NCBI GenBank assembly: GCA_017546725.1
Contig: JAFYRX010000055.1
Span: 124,001-188,000 of the forward strand
Source: Alistipes sp.
Lineage (GTDB): Bacteria; Bacteroidota; Bacteroidia; Bacteroidales; Rikenellaceae
Length of the DNA stretch: 64,000 bases
Direction: 5' to 3'
Below the pieces are notes generated by a model, which worked only from the letters and a program-made list of their open reading frames with translations, searched no databases and was not told where the DNA came from. How positions within the stretch are numbered: the stretch's first letter is position 1; each line of letters begins with the position of its first letter. This document shows, piece by piece, positions 26,215 through 36,067 of the stretch. Position numbers and translations under genes: made by a program.

Positions 26215-27681
26215 ATGGCGGAGAGTACACAATTAACCAACAATGTAACGTCGGGCGTTGCGTGGAGCGTAGCCGAGAAAATCGGCTCGGCCTTGTTGCA
26301 AGCCGTCGTGAGCATTGTGGTTGCCAACGCTATTATGCCTATGGATATGGGCATAATGGCTGTACTGACCGTCTTCACCACATTGGCACAGGTTGTTGTC
26401 GATAGCGGTTTTTCCCAGACACTGATTCGCAAAGCCGCACCTACTGCGGAGGAGTATCGTGCAATATTTCGTTTCAATATACTCTCTTCGCTCATCTTAT
26501 ACGCTCTTTTGAGCATTGCATCACCTGCCATTGCTCGTTATTACGGCTGGCCATTGCTGGCAACTGTCGCACCCGTACTCTTTCTGCTACTACCACTCAA
26601 TGCATTGTGCGTAATACAGAACACGATAATGGTGCGAGAATTCCGCTTTGCACAGTTATCTACCATCACATTTGCATCTTCACTCATTAGTGGCATTATA
26701 GCAATTACGATGGCCCTAACGGGTTTCGGCATCTGGAGTCTTGTTGGCCAGCGAGTAAGTATGATGGCAGCCAAGGCCGCAATGCTGTGGTGGAAGAGTA
26801 ATTGGCGACCCCGCTCGGCACAGAGGGCATCATCACTTCGCGAAATGGCTCCTTATAGCCTGCGACTGATGACTACCGACATCATAAACTCTCTCTATAA
26901 CAATATTGCGCAACTCTTTATCGGCAACATCTATTCGGGTAGCGTGCTTGGCTACTTCAATCAGGCACAGAAGTTAAAAGATATGCCCGTAAACTCTACT
27001 ATGCAATCGGTGCAAAGCGTAACATTCCCTGCTCTATCAAAGATTGGAGATAACGACGTAAAATTCTCGGAAGGATACAGACGAGTTGTGATGCTTACGG
27101 CATTCATAATGTTCCCAATAATGGCAGGGCTTATCGCTACGGCAGAGGATATCTACACACTTCTGCTAAAACCGCGCTGGCATCCTGCAATACCCTATTT
27201 CCGCATACTATGCATAGCAGGATTCTTCTATCCTATCGCAGTGGTAGCCTACAACATATTAAAGGTCAAAAGTAACGGAAGTATAATTCTACGATTAGAG
27301 ATTGTCAAGAAGTTGATAATGACCGTTATTTTGGTTGTCACTATACCCCGCAGCGTGACTGCTATTGCGTGGGGTTTGGTCGTGGCGGCCGCAGTCGAGA
27401 TGATACTCAATTTCGTTTCCACCTTGCGTTATACAACATTTTCGGTACTACAATTTATGCGAACGATGTTGCCTATCGTCGTCATTACAGCACTAATGTA
27501 TGCGCTAATAATTGTCGAGGCCAACTACATAGCCTCGTGGCACGTTGCACTGCGCCTAATCGTAAAGATTCTAACAGGTATATTAGCATACACATCGCTT
27601 GCCTACATAGCACGCTCTGAAGCATTCAACGAAGCGATATCTATTGTCAAAGGATTATTAAACAAAGGGAAACGTCCTTAG
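26215..27681 (+). CDS. Polysaccharide/lipid-linked oligosaccharide flippase (Wzx/MATE-like)
   Basis: 488-residue polytopic membrane protein with about 12-14 hydrophobic segments and the N-terminal signature of the oligosaccharide-flippase group (SGVAWSVAEKIGSALLQAVVSIVVAN). The central segment MPVNSTMQSVQSVTFPALSKI is family-typical. It likely moves an undecaprenyl-linked glycan repeat unit across the inner membrane. No glycosyltransferase genes are adjacent, so the polymer it serves is unknown. Its stop codon overlaps the stop of the convergent thiL gene by four bases. Confidence 0.88.
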   Translation: MAESTQLTNNVTSGVAWSVAEKIGSALLQAVVSIVVANAIMPMDMGIMAVLTVFTTLAQVVVDSGFSQTLIRKAAPTAEEYRAIFRFNILSSLILYALLSIASPAIARYYGWPLLATVAPVLFLLLPLNALCVIQNTIMVREFRFAQLSTITFASSLISGIIAITMALTGFGIWSLVGQRVSMMAAKAAMLWWKSNWRPRSAQRASSLREMAPYSLRLMTTDIINSLYNNIAQLFIGNIYSGSVLGYFNQAQKLKDMPVNSTMQSVQSVTFPALSKIGDNDVKFSEGYRRVVMLTAFIMFPIMAGLIATAEDIYTLLLKPRWHPAIPYFRILCIAGFFYPIAVVAYNILKVKSNGSIILRLEIVKKLIMTVILVVTIPRSVTAIAWGLVVAAAVEMILNFVSTLRYTTFSVLQFMRTMLPIVVITALMYALIIVEANYIASWHVALRLIVKILTGILAYTSLAYIARSEAFNEAISIVKGLLNKGKRP

Positions 27682-28619
27682 AAATGGGTAAATCCGCGCC
27701 ACTGCGGAGTGATTCTCTCTCCCTTATTTAGCCATATTATTTCGGGCTGTACCGATTCTATGATTCTACCTATACGATATGGTCGATAGCCAAATTGCGC
27801 TTCAAAATCGTGCTCAAAATCTTCCACCATATCACTCTCTACGGTAAATAGCAACTTATAGTCTTCGCCACCGCATACAGCACTCTCCACATCACCATCT
27901 ACGGCAGGAATCTGCCCCACAATTATCTCTGCAGCACATTGCGATGCACGCAATATATGGCATAAATCTGAAGCCAGACCATCCGATAAATCCATCATAG
28001 CGTGTACCTCCTTGCGTGCACCCATCCACGCACCCTCGGCACATTGCGCTACGGGCAGACGATGCTGCTCGGCATAGGGGGTATCATATTTTTGTGAAAG
28101 AATATCTTTTAGACCAATAGCCGAAGCCCCCAAACGTCCTCCAACATATATTGCATCGCCCACTCGGGCTGCCGAACGACGCTTCACATTAGACAACGGG
28201 CCACGACCTATCGCTACAACATTTATTACGATTTTATCCTCGGACGCCGTAGTATCACCACCCACAAGAGCAATGCCCTGCTCTTTGGACAAAGAATGAT
28301 ATCCTGCAATGAACTCCTTAGCCCACTCCTCGCCTGCATCTTTGGGCAGAGCCACCGACAACAATGTCGCCACAGCCGGCAAGCCCATAGCGGCCACATC
28401 GCTCAAATTGACAGCCAACGCTTTGCGTCCCAACTCCCGGGCAGAGGTTGCATCACGCAGAAAATGTACTCCCTCAACGAGCATATCGGTTGTGATGGCC
28501 AAAGCCTCATCACCACCTATGGGCAACACCGTGCAGTCATCGCCTATCGCCTCCCAACCTTGATGGTCGGCATCGGCAAACAGACGTGCAATATGCTCTA
28601 TGAGTCCAAACTCCGACAC
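27678..28619 (-). CDS. thiL: Thiamine-phosphate kinase
   Basis: Phosphorylates thiamine monophosphate to the active diphosphate. Its 313 residues have the ThiL features AIGDDCTVLP, ITTDMLVEGVHF, GRKALAVNLSDVAAMG and ALVGGDTTAS; DLSDGLASDLCH lies in the C-terminal half. The gene begins 11 bases after argH and appears to be the last gene of the arginine operon, an unrelated pathway. Its stop overlaps that of the convergent flippase gene. Confidence 0.95.
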   Translation of the reverse strand: MSEFGLIEHIARLFADADHQGWEAIGDDCTVLPIGGDEALAITTDMLVEGVHFLRDATSARELGRKALAVNLSDVAAMGLPAVATLLSVALPKDAGEEWAKEFIAGYHSLSKEQGIALVGGDTTASEDKIVINVVAIGRGPLSNVKRRSAARVGDAIYVGGRLGASAIGLKDILSQKYDTPYAEQHRLPVAQCAEGAWMGARKEVHAMMDLSDGLASDLCHILRASQCAAEIIVGQIPAVDGDVESAVCGGEDYKLLFTVESDMVEDFEHDFEAQFGYRPYRIGRIIESVQPEIIWLNKGERITPQWRGFTHF

Positions 28620-28630
28620 GACACTTCAAT

Positions 28631-29959
28631 CTATTTCATCAACTCGGCCTCGGCCTGCTGCACCGCAGAGTAGTCAAACATATTACGCTCGAACTTGGCC
28701 TTGATGTTATCCAAGCACAGGTTGCCGATACTACCCTCGTGAGTATGGTTAAGTTCACGGCCATCGTGCTGATAAGTGCCATTCTGCACACTCATACCAA
28801 CCTCACGATATGCATCACGGAAGGGAACACCCTTCGCCACTGCATCATTTACATCCTCAACGGTAAAGAGGTATTTATAGATATCATCAACCAAGATATC
28901 GCGGTTAATCCACATCTGCTCCAGACCAGCAGCAGCCATACGCAATACATCGGCAATCTCCTTGAATGCTGGCACATAAATCTCCTTGGTGAGTTGCATA
29001 TCACGGAAGTAACCAGCGGGGAGATTAGTCATCGTCAAGGTAATCTCCATTGGCAGAGCCTGCAGACGGTTACACTTGGCACGAATCAACTCAAAGATAT
29101 CGGGATTCTTCTTGTGGGGCATAATGCTTGAGCCTGTGGTAAAGGCATCAGGCAACTTAACAAAGCCGAAGTTGGCGCACGAATAGAGACACACATCCTG
29201 TGCCAAGCGACCTACTGTAGCAGCAATGGCTGCTATGGCTGTAAGAACAGTGCGCTCGGTCTTACCGCGCTGCATCTGCGCATACATCGAGTTGTAGGCC
29301 AAATCGTTGAAACCCAACAACTGTGTGGTCATAGTACGATTCAACGGCACCGAAGAGCCATATCCCGCTCCCGAGCCTAAAGGATTGGTATTAACCAACT
29401 TATAGGCCGCATCTACGAGCAACAAATCGTCAGACAACGCCTCGGCATAGGCGCTTAACCACATTCCGAACGACGATGGCATAGCCACCTGCATATGCGT
29501 ATAACCTGGCATCAACACATCCTTCAACTCGTCGGCACGCTGCATCAACACATCAAACAGCGACTTCACGCCCGCCTGCAACTCGATAAGAGCCGCACGC
29601 GAGAAGAGTTTCAAATCGACCATCACCTGGTCGTTACGCGAGCGACCTGTATGGATACGCTTACCCGCATCACCACACTTCTCTGTCAAGATGAACTCCA
29701 CCTGCGAATGGACATCCTCGACACCATCGTCGATGGTGAATTCGCCACGCTGCACCGAAGCATAAATCTCCTTCAGGCCCTGCTCCAACGCCGTCTTGTC
29801 TGCATCCGAAAGCAAACCTATCGAATTCAACATCTTCATATGAGCCATATTGCCAAGCACATCCGCCTCGGCCAAGTAGAGGTCCAACTCTCTATCGCGA
29901 CCTACGGTAAACTCCTCGACAAATGCATCGGTCGAGTATCCTTTATCCCACAGTTTCAT
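28631..29959 (-). CDS. argH: Argininosuccinate lyase
   Basis: Final step of arginine synthesis, splitting argininosuccinate into arginine and fumarate. Its 442 residues carry the fumarase/aspartase-superfamily signature GSSIMPHKKNPD near residue 268 and the N-terminal LDLYLAEADVLGNMAHMKML and VEDVHSQVE motifs. It starts nine bases after the M20 deacetylase gene, tightly packed in the arginine operon. Confidence 0.97.
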   Translation of the reverse strand: MKLWDKGYSTDAFVEEFTVGRDRELDLYLAEADVLGNMAHMKMLNSIGLLSDADKTALEQGLKEIYASVQRGEFTIDDGVEDVHSQVEFILTEKCGDAGKRIHTGRSRNDQVMVDLKLFSRAALIELQAGVKSLFDVLMQRADELKDVLMPGYTHMQVAMPSSFGMWLSAYAEALSDDLLLVDAAYKLVNTNPLGSGAGYGSSVPLNRTMTTQLLGFNDLAYNSMYAQMQRGKTERTVLTAIAAIAATVGRLAQDVCLYSCANFGFVKLPDAFTTGSSIMPHKKNPDIFELIRAKCNRLQALPMEITLTMTNLPAGYFRDMQLTKEIYVPAFKEIADVLRMAAAGLEQMWINRDILVDDIYKYLFTVEDVNDAVAKGVPFRDAYREVGMSVQNGTYQHDGRELNHTHEGSIGNLCLDNIKAKFERNMFDYSAVQQAEAELMK

Positions 29960-29968
29960 TTTATCTTG

Positions 29969-31024
29969 TTATTTTTCTATAATCAAATTATCCAAAACCT
30001 TTTCGTAAATCTCTATCGCCTCACCAATCTCATCGAGCAAAATATATTCATCGGCTGTATGCGAACGTGCACTATCGCCAGGGCCCAACTTCAGCGTCGG
30101 GAATGGCATAACGGCCTGATTTGACATCGTAGGCGAGCCGAAAGGCACCTTACCCATATCGACTAATCGCTTGACGGCTGGATGGGCAACATCTATAGCC
30201 GAAGAGTTTAAGTGCGTCGAACGGGGTGTAACTTCACATTTAACCTCACGGCGTATAAGTTCCAGCAACTCCTCATTCTGATAGCACTCATTTACCCTGA
30301 TATCGACAATAAAACGGCACACATCTGGCACTACATTGTGCTGCGTGCCCGCCTCTATGCCTGTAACGCTCATCTTGACAGCACCAAGCAGGGGCGACAC
30401 TCGCTCCATACAATGCTCCCTGAACCAATTAATATCGGGCAGCGCCTCGTAAATGGCATTCACACCCTCCTCGCGGGCAGCGTGGCCTGATTTACCTCGA
30501 GCAACACAATCCAAGACCATCAAACCCTTCTCAGCAATGGCTGGTTGCAACGACGTAGGCTCTCCCACAATGGCGAAATCCACATCGCCCAACTCCGACA
30601 ATACTGCCCTCACGCCATTTATGCCCGTCACCTCCTCCTCGGCAGATGCCAACAGGATGAGATTGTAGGGTTGCTCTCGCTTGGCAAGACGGCAAAAAGC
30701 CGTTATCATCGCGACCAGACTACCACCCGTATCGTTGCTACCCAATCCATACAGATAGCCATCCTCTATGCTAGGCTCAAAGGGATTGCGTTGCCACGAT
30801 GCGTTTGGCTTGACGGTATCTATATGGGCATCGAGCAAAATTGTAGGCAGCAGAGGATTATGCTCACGCGCCTCTGCCCATACGTTATTTAATTTTCGGT
30901 GAGTCACAAAGCCCAACGACGACAACTCCGCCTCGACCACATCGGCCGCGGCACTCTCCTCTCGGCTAACCGAAGGGGTGGCAATCAATCGTTGCAGTAA
31001 CTCTATGGCTCTATCCAAAGACAT
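29969..31024 (-). CDS. M20-family N-acyl-ornithine deacylase (ArgE-type)
   Basis: Predicted to release ornithine from its N-acyl form in the linear arginine pathway. 351 residues with M20 features: LLDAHIDTVKP for the first metal ligands, LGSNDTGGSLVAMI with the bridging Asp, SAEEEVTGINGVRAV with the catalytic Glu-Glu, and VGEPTSLQPAIAEKG. The operon context between argB and argH fixes the role. In some Bacteroidota the acyl group is succinyl instead of acetyl; the sequence does not let me choose, and the diagnostic transcarbamylase is not in the window. Confidence 0.9.
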   Translation of the reverse strand: MSLDRAIELLQRLIATPSVSREESAAADVVEAELSSLGFVTHRKLNNVWAEAREHNPLLPTILLDAHIDTVKPNASWQRNPFEPSIEDGYLYGLGSNDTGGSLVAMITAFCRLAKREQPYNLILLASAEEEVTGINGVRAVLSELGDVDFAIVGEPTSLQPAIAEKGLMVLDCVARGKSGHAAREEGVNAIYEALPDINWFREHCMERVSPLLGAVKMSVTGIEAGTQHNVVPDVCRFIVDIRVNECYQNEELLELIRREVKCEVTPRSTHLNSSAIDVAHPAVKRLVDMGKVPFGSPTMSNQAVMPFPTLKLGPGDSARSHTADEYILLDEIGEAIEIYEKVLDNLIIEK

Positions 31025-31033
31025 AACATTCGA

Positions 31034-31795
31034 CTATTTTACGACCAACGTACCTCCCGAGAGGTTATTGGGCGAAGTAATACGCACCGAATCAACACCC
31101 GACTCGATGGTCTTATAGGCATTATCAATCTTGGGAATCATTCCCGAATATATCTTCTCATCAGCACGCAGTTGCGAATAGAGCGCAGGGGTGATGGTCT
31201 CAATGAGTGACGACTCGTCATTAACATCGAGCAAAACGCCCGCCTTATCCAACGTAAAGACCAACTCCACGTCGTACTTCTCAGCCAAGCCCATAGCGAC
31301 AGCCGAAGCCACGCTGTCGGCATTGGTATTGAGTAACTCGCCCTGTTCCGACATAGTAATAGGTGACACTACGGGTGTAACTCCCGCATCGAGCAACATA
31401 GCCAACACCTTGCCATCAGCCTTATCGACATCGCCCACAAAGCCCCAATCAATATCCTTAACGGGGCGACGGCGCGACTTGACAACAGCCATATCGCAAC
31501 CCGACAGACCGCAAGCGTTCACGCCACGTGCCTGCAAGGCCGCCACGACACGTTTATTGGCCAAACCTGCGTAGGCCATAACCGCAATATCCAATGTAGC
31601 GGCATCGGTAATGCGACGGCCTTCGTGCATCTTAACCTCCACACCCAACTTCTCGGCAAGGTGAGAGCCCATCACACCACCGCCGTGCACCAGCACAAAC
31701 GGATAATCCAACTTCGCAAGCGAATCGCACAGAGGTTGCAACACTGCATCGTCTTCGATTAACTTACCGCCTATCTTTATAACTTTAATCTTCAT
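31034..31795 (-). CDS. argB: N-acetylglutamate kinase (ArgB)
   Basis: Second step of arginine synthesis, phosphorylating N-acylglutamate. 253 residues of the amino-acid kinase family: KVIKIGGKLIED at the start, FVLVHGGGVMGSHLAEKLG, INTNADSVASAVAMGLA-like nucleotide/substrate region (LLNTNADSVASA) and GMIPKIDNAYKTIESGVDSVRI near the C terminus. The gap to the upstream aminotransferase gene is 45 bases and the next gene starts nine bases downstream. Confidence 0.95.
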   Translation of the reverse strand: MKIKVIKIGGKLIEDDAVLQPLCDSLAKLDYPFVLVHGGGVMGSHLAEKLGVEVKMHEGRRITDAATLDIAVMAYAGLANKRVVAALQARGVNACGLSGCDMAVVKSRRRPVKDIDWGFVGDVDKADGKVLAMLLDAGVTPVVSPITMSEQGELLNTNADSVASAVAMGLAEKYDVELVFTLDKAGVLLDVNDESSLIETITPALYSQLRADEKIYSGMIPKIDNAYKTIESGVDSVRITSPNNLSGGTLVVK

Positions 31796-31840
31796 TTTTA
31801 TATTGGCTCTATTGTTCTATCACCACTTTCGTAGCAAAAA

Positions 31841-32977
31841 CTACATTCCCATCTCCTGGGCCGTAGCACGGAACGCCTCGATGAATCTCTCGACCTCCTT
31901 GTCGCCAATCATCAACGGTGGCAACAGACGCAACGTATATTTACCTGTAAGGCCCGTCATAATATGGTACTTCTCACGCAACACCTTGCGGAAGTCAGCC
32001 TGCGGAACACTCAAGTCGATACCGATAATCAAACCTCGGCCACGAATATCCTCCACGCCACTTACGCCCTTGATGCCCTGAATAATCTTTTCGCCCATCA
32101 CGCGAGCATTCTCGACCAAATCCTCGGCCTTGACCACGTCGGCCACCGCAATAGCCGCAGCACAAGCCAAATGGCTACCACCGAATGTAGTGCCCAACAT
32201 ACCCTTCTTGGCTGGTATAGAAGGTGAAATCATCACTGCACCTACGGGGAAACCGTTGGCGATACCCTTTGCCAAAGTGATTATATCGGCCTTGACGCCC
32301 GACCACTGATGCGAGAAGAACTTACCGCTACGACCATATCCAGCCTGAATCTCATCGCAGATAAGTATAGTACCCGTAGCGTCACACGCCTCACGCGCGG
32401 CCATCAAGAACTCATCCGACGCCACCTGGATACCGCCTACGCCTTGAATAGGTTCGATGATAACGGCAGCATATTCGCCCTTATTCAACTCCTCACGCAA
32501 AGCCTCGACGTCGTTCAACTCTACAAACGAAATCTTATCTGACTTATTGACAGGAGCCTGAATCGCAGGGTTATCGGTAACTGTTACCGCAAGGCTCGTG
32601 CGTCCGTGAAACGCTGCCTTCATAGCCAGCACACGCTCTCTACCCGTAGTAAAAGATGCCAACTTCAAGGCATTCTCATTAGCCTCGGCACCGCTATTAC
32701 ACAAGAAGAGGCTATAATCTGCATAGCCTGACAACTCGCCCAACTTCTCGGCCAACTCCACCTGCAGAGAGTTGATAACAGCATTGGAGTAGAAACCTAT
32801 TTTTGAAAGTTGCTCAGAAATCTTCTCTACATAGTGTGGATGGGTATGGCCAATAGAGATTACGGCGTGACCGCCATAGAAATCGAGATACTCCTGACCA
32901 TTCTTATCCCACAAATATGCTCCTTGAGCCTTCACAGGCTCCATATCGAGCAACGAATATACATCAAAAAGATTCAT
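31841..32977 (-). CDS. argD: N-acylornithine aminotransferase (ArgD)
   Basis: PLP-dependent class III aminotransferase that makes N-acylornithine from the semialdehyde. 378 residues from the ATG at 32977 (MNLFDVYSLL); an open stretch of 12 codons further upstream lies in the gap after argC and is not family-like. Motifs: LFLCNSGAEANENALKLA, LICDEIQAGYGRSGKFF with the PLP Asp, and ITLAKGIANGFPVGA with the Schiff-base Lys. Cotranscribed with argC and argB. Confidence 0.94.
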   Translation of the reverse strand: MNLFDVYSLLDMEPVKAQGAYLWDKNGQEYLDFYGGHAVISIGHTHPHYVEKISEQLSKIGFYSNAVINSLQVELAEKLGELSGYADYSLFLCNSGAEANENALKLASFTTGRERVLAMKAAFHGRTSLAVTVTDNPAIQAPVNKSDKISFVELNDVEALREELNKGEYAAVIIEPIQGVGGIQVASDEFLMAAREACDATGTILICDEIQAGYGRSGKFFSHQWSGVKADIITLAKGIANGFPVGAVMISPSIPAKKGMLGTTFGGSHLACAAAIAVADVVKAEDLVENARVMGEKIIQGIKGVSGVEDIRGRGLIIGIDLSVPQADFRKVLREKYHIMTGLTGKYTLRLLPPLMIGDKEVERFIEAFRATAQEMGM

Positions 32978-33016
32978 CGTTAAATCCTTATAAAATCGCC
33001 ACCTACTGGGCAATGA

Positions 33017-33979
33017 TTAAAAATAATTGGCCTTAAGACGCAAGCCCGTCATCTCGTCGAGCCCGAACATAAGGTTCATATTCTGCACCGCCTGACCCGA
33101 TGCTCCCTTCATCATATTATCCACTACCGAGGTAATAAGCAACTTGCGGCCACTCTTCTGCAACGAGAGGAAGCAATAGTTGGTATTGACCACCTGCTTC
33201 ATATATACAGGCTTATCGCTCACACATACAAACGGATGCTCGGCATAATACTTCTTAAAAATCTCGGTAATCTGCTCCAAAGACTCATCCAAGCGTACAA
33301 CCACGTCACTCATAATACCGCGTGTGTGGCAACCTCTGACGGGAACAAACGCTATATCGGTATCCTCGGCTGCACCAGCCGCCACGATAGTCTCACCTAT
33401 CTCACCCAAGTGCTGATGAGTAAAGACTTTGTAGTTCGACAAGTTGGCACTACGATTACTGAAGTGAGTATCGGGCGTAGGCTTCTGACCTGCTCCTGTA
33501 GAGCCTGTAATACCTGTAACCGTTACATCTTGAGGCAGGATACCTGCCGCAGCCAAAGGCAACAAAGCGAGGTTAATCGAAGTTGCAAAGCAACCAGGGT
33601 TGGCAACACAACGAGCACCGCGAATCTGCTCACGATTCAACTCGGGAGCACCATACACGAACTCGCCCGCATCGGCCTTCAAACGGAAGTCGTTGCTCAT
33701 ATCGATAATTTTGACACTCTCGGGAACTACATTCTCCGAAAGGAACTTTGCCGAGTTACCGTGGCCCATACATACAAACAGCACGTCGATATCCTCGAAG
33801 TTGATATCACTGAAGCACAAATCGCTATAGAGCAAATCGCTATGAACAGAGTGGATAGGCTCGCCCTTGTGCGACTCACTCTGGATATACTTAATCTCGG
33901 CTGAAGGGTGGTTAATCAGCACCCTCAACAACTCGCCCGCCACATAGCCAGCACCACCTGCTATACCTACCTTAATCAT
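33017..33979 (-). CDS. argC: N-acetyl-gamma-glutamyl-phosphate reductase
   Basis: NADPH-dependent reduction of N-acylglutamyl phosphate, the third arginine step. 320 residues. N-terminal GIAGGAGYVAGELLRVL is the dinucleotide-binding fold, VANPGCFATSINLALLPL holds the catalytic Cys, and RGCHTRGIMSDV holds the conserved His. The ATG overlaps the argG stop by one base (TAATG), indicating translational coupling. Confidence 0.96.
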   Translation of the reverse strand: MIKVGIAGGAGYVAGELLRVLINHPSAEIKYIQSESHKGEPIHSVHSDLLYSDLCFSDINFEDIDVLFVCMGHGNSAKFLSENVVPESVKIIDMSNDFRLKADAGEFVYGAPELNREQIRGARCVANPGCFATSINLALLPLAAAGILPQDVTVTGITGSTGAGQKPTPDTHFSNRSANLSNYKVFTHQHLGEIGETIVAAGAAEDTDIAFVPVRGCHTRGIMSDVVVRLDESLEQITEIFKKYYAEHPFVCVSDKPVYMKQVVNTNYCFLSLQKSGRKLLITSVVDNMMKGASGQAVQNMNLMFGLDEMTGLRLKANYF

Positions 33980-35169
33980 TACTCTTCGTCGGGATTAACA
34001 GCATGATAAATCTTCAAAGGCATTGATGCAATCTTTGTAAAGCCCTTAACGTCGTCGGCTGTCCACGCATTATTCATCTCACCATACTCGGCAAACTTGG
34101 CATTCATCAAGTCGTGCTCTGACTCGATACCCACCAATGTGAATGTGTAGGGACGCAAGGTGATGAATACCTTACCCGAAACATTACGCTGGCTGTTATC
34201 CAAGAAACTCTCGATGTCACGCATAACGGGCTCTGAATACATAGCCTCGTGCATAAACATACCGTACCAAGTACCCAACTGGTCCTTCCAATACTGCTGC
34301 CACTTGGTCAAAGTGTGCTTCTCCAAGAGTTCGTGAGCCTTGATGATAAGCATAGGAGCCGCAGCCTCAAAACCTACACGGCCCTTGATACCAACGATAG
34401 TATCGCCAACGTGAGTATCACGACCAATAGCCCAAGCCGAGCCGATAGCCTCCAACTTATTGATAGCAGCAACACCACTTACAGCCTCACCATTGACACC
34501 AACAACTTCTCCGCACTTGAACTCAATCTCCAAAGACTCCTCGCCCTGCTTCTGCAACTGCGAAGGATATGCCTTCTCGGGGAGATTAGTAGCCGAGCAG
34601 AGAGTCTCCTTGCCGCCTACTGATGTACCCCAAACGCCCTTATTGATAGAGTACTCCATCTTCGTGAAGTCGGCCTCAAAGCCGTTCTCCTTCAAATAGT
34701 TAATCTCGTATTCACGAGTGAGTTTCATATCGCGTGTCGGGGTGATAATCTCCACCTGCGGAGCAAACACCTCGAATGTAAGGTCAAAACGAACCTGGTC
34801 GTTACCAGCGCCTGTAGAGCCGTGAGCAATAGCATCAGCACCGATAGAGTTTGCATAGGCCACGATAGCCAACGCCTGGAAAGTACGCTCTGAACTTACC
34901 GAGATGGGATATGTCTTGTTACGCAACACATTACCCATAACCATATACTTGATACACTTTGAGTAATAGTCGCCCGTAACGTCAAGATTGACGTGCTCCT
35001 TGGCACCCAACTGATAGGCACGCTCCTCGACAGCCTTCAACTCCTCTGCTGAGAAGCCACCTGTATTTGCGAGCGCGGTATATACTTCATAACCCAACTC
35101 CTTGGTCAGATATTTCACACAAAACGAGGTATCCAAACCTCCACTATAAGCCAATACTACTTTTTTCAT
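33979..35169 (-). CDS. argG: Argininosuccinate synthase
   Basis: ATP-dependent joining of citrulline and aspartate. 396 residues with the PP-motif VVLAYSGGLDTSFCVKYL at the N terminus, HGSTGAGNDQVRFD for citrulline/aspartate binding, and WGTSVGGKETL. Second gene of the operon, 45 bases after the GNAT gene and overlapping argC by one base. Confidence 0.97.
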   Translation of the reverse strand: MKKVVLAYSGGLDTSFCVKYLTKELGYEVYTALANTGGFSAEELKAVEERAYQLGAKEHVNLDVTGDYYSKCIKYMVMGNVLRNKTYPISVSSERTFQALAIVAYANSIGADAIAHGSTGAGNDQVRFDLTFEVFAPQVEIITPTRDMKLTREYEINYLKENGFEADFTKMEYSINKGVWGTSVGGKETLCSATNLPEKAYPSQLQKQGEESLEIEFKCGEVVGVNGEAVSGVAAINKLEAIGSAWAIGRDTHVGDTIVGIKGRVGFEAAAPMLIIKAHELLEKHTLTKWQQYWKDQLGTWYGMFMHEAMYSEPVMRDIESFLDNSQRNVSGKVFITLRPYTFTLVGIESEHDLMNAKFAEYGEMNNAWTADDVKGFTKIASMPLKIYHAVNPDEE

Positions 35170-35214
35170 CTTTTATCTCTTTTTTATTTTTTACAAAACC
35201 ATTCTACCGATGTA

Positions 35215-35832
35215 CTATTTACCGAACAGGCGGCTCCAGAATGAGCCACTCTTCTTTTTAGCCTCGGCAGCAGCAGCATCTTCGGCAGCCTTCTTCTTTG
35301 CGACCTTCTCGGGGTCATAAATCATACCTGTACACAGACACTTGGTCATATTGGTACGCTGCAACACATCGTAATTGACACACGATTGGCAACCACGCCA
35401 GAACTGCTCATCATCGGTCAACTTGGCAAAGGTCACGGGCTCGTAACCCAGGTCGGTGTTGATACGCATAACAGCCTCGCCTGTAGTCAAACCAAACAAC
35501 TTCGCATTGGGGAAACGCTTGCGCGAGAGGTCAAAAGCGGCCTGCTTGATTCGCTTAGCAACACCCATACCGCGATACTGCGGACGAACAATCAAACCCG
35601 AGTTGGCAACAAACTCATCGTGTCCCCACGACTCGATGTAGCAGAAGCCCACAAACTCGTCACGATTTACGGCTATGATAGCCTTACCTGAATTTATTTT
35701 ATCGGCGATATATTCGTCGGTACGACGGGCGATACCCGTTCCACGCTGCTTGGCCGCCTCATCGATGGCGTCGTTAATCTGGGTTACAAAACCCAAATGC
35801 GCCTCGTTTGCGACCATTACATCAATCTTCAT
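35215..35832 (-). CDS. GNAT N-acyltransferase heading the arginine operon, likely N-acylglutamate synthase
   Basis: 205 residues. A GNAT fold with the acyl-CoA motif RPQYRGMGVAKRI (83-95) is followed by a four-cysteine cluster, C148-x2-C151-x13-C165-x-C167, then an Ala/Lys-rich linker and a short C-terminal segment SGSFWSRLFGK. As first gene of the arg operon, with no argA or argJ nearby, it most likely makes N-acetyl- (or succinyl-) glutamate, the committed step. The Cys cluster may bind a metal or act as a redox or feedback site (inference). The promoter contains a palindrome that is a good candidate ArgR operator. Confidence 0.85.
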   Translation of the reverse strand: MKIDVMVANEAHLGFVTQINDAIDEAAKQRGTGIARRTDEYIADKINSGKAIIAVNRDEFVGFCYIESWGHDEFVANSGLIVRPQYRGMGVAKRIKQAAFDLSRKRFPNAKLFGLTTGEAVMRINTDLGYEPVTFAKLTDDEQFWRGCQSCVNYDVLQRTNMTKCLCTGMIYDPEKVAKKKAAEDAAAAEAKKKSGSFWSRLFGK

Positions 35833-35879
35833 TACTTAAGTATTTTATTTATTTTTATTATAATTTTCATTTTGGACTG

Positions 35880-35911
35880 CAAAGATTGCATATTAATCCG
35901 CAATATGCAAA
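35880..35911 (-). promoter_or_regulatory. Arginine operon promoter with embedded operator palindrome
   Basis: On the minus strand: TTTG (35911-35908), 20 bases, AATCTTTG (35887-35880; one mismatch to TAnnTTTG). The spacer is filled by a perfect inverted repeat, TTGCATATT (35886-35894), 7 bases, AATATGCAA (35902-35910). A repressor bound there would cover both promoter elements. ArgR is encoded divergently. Confidence 0.65.
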
Positions 35912-36067
35912 TTATTCCTACCCTATATTTATATATAAAAGAAAATATCCGCATAATTGCATAAATCGAGAATATCTATGCAGTATTATATGCGCCATTG
36001 CACACATCTCTGCACAGCCGATTTATTATCCATTTTGCATATTTTAGGATAAAAACTCCAAAAATAA
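35912..36067. promoter_or_regulatory. Intergenic region with further TTGCATA/TATGCA half-sites
   Basis: Between the two divergent arg promoters there are additional half-sites: TTGCATA at 35957-35963, TATGCA at 35977-35982, TATGCG at 35989-35994 and TTGCATA at 36035-36041. I see no gene in this stretch. Confidence 0.45.
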
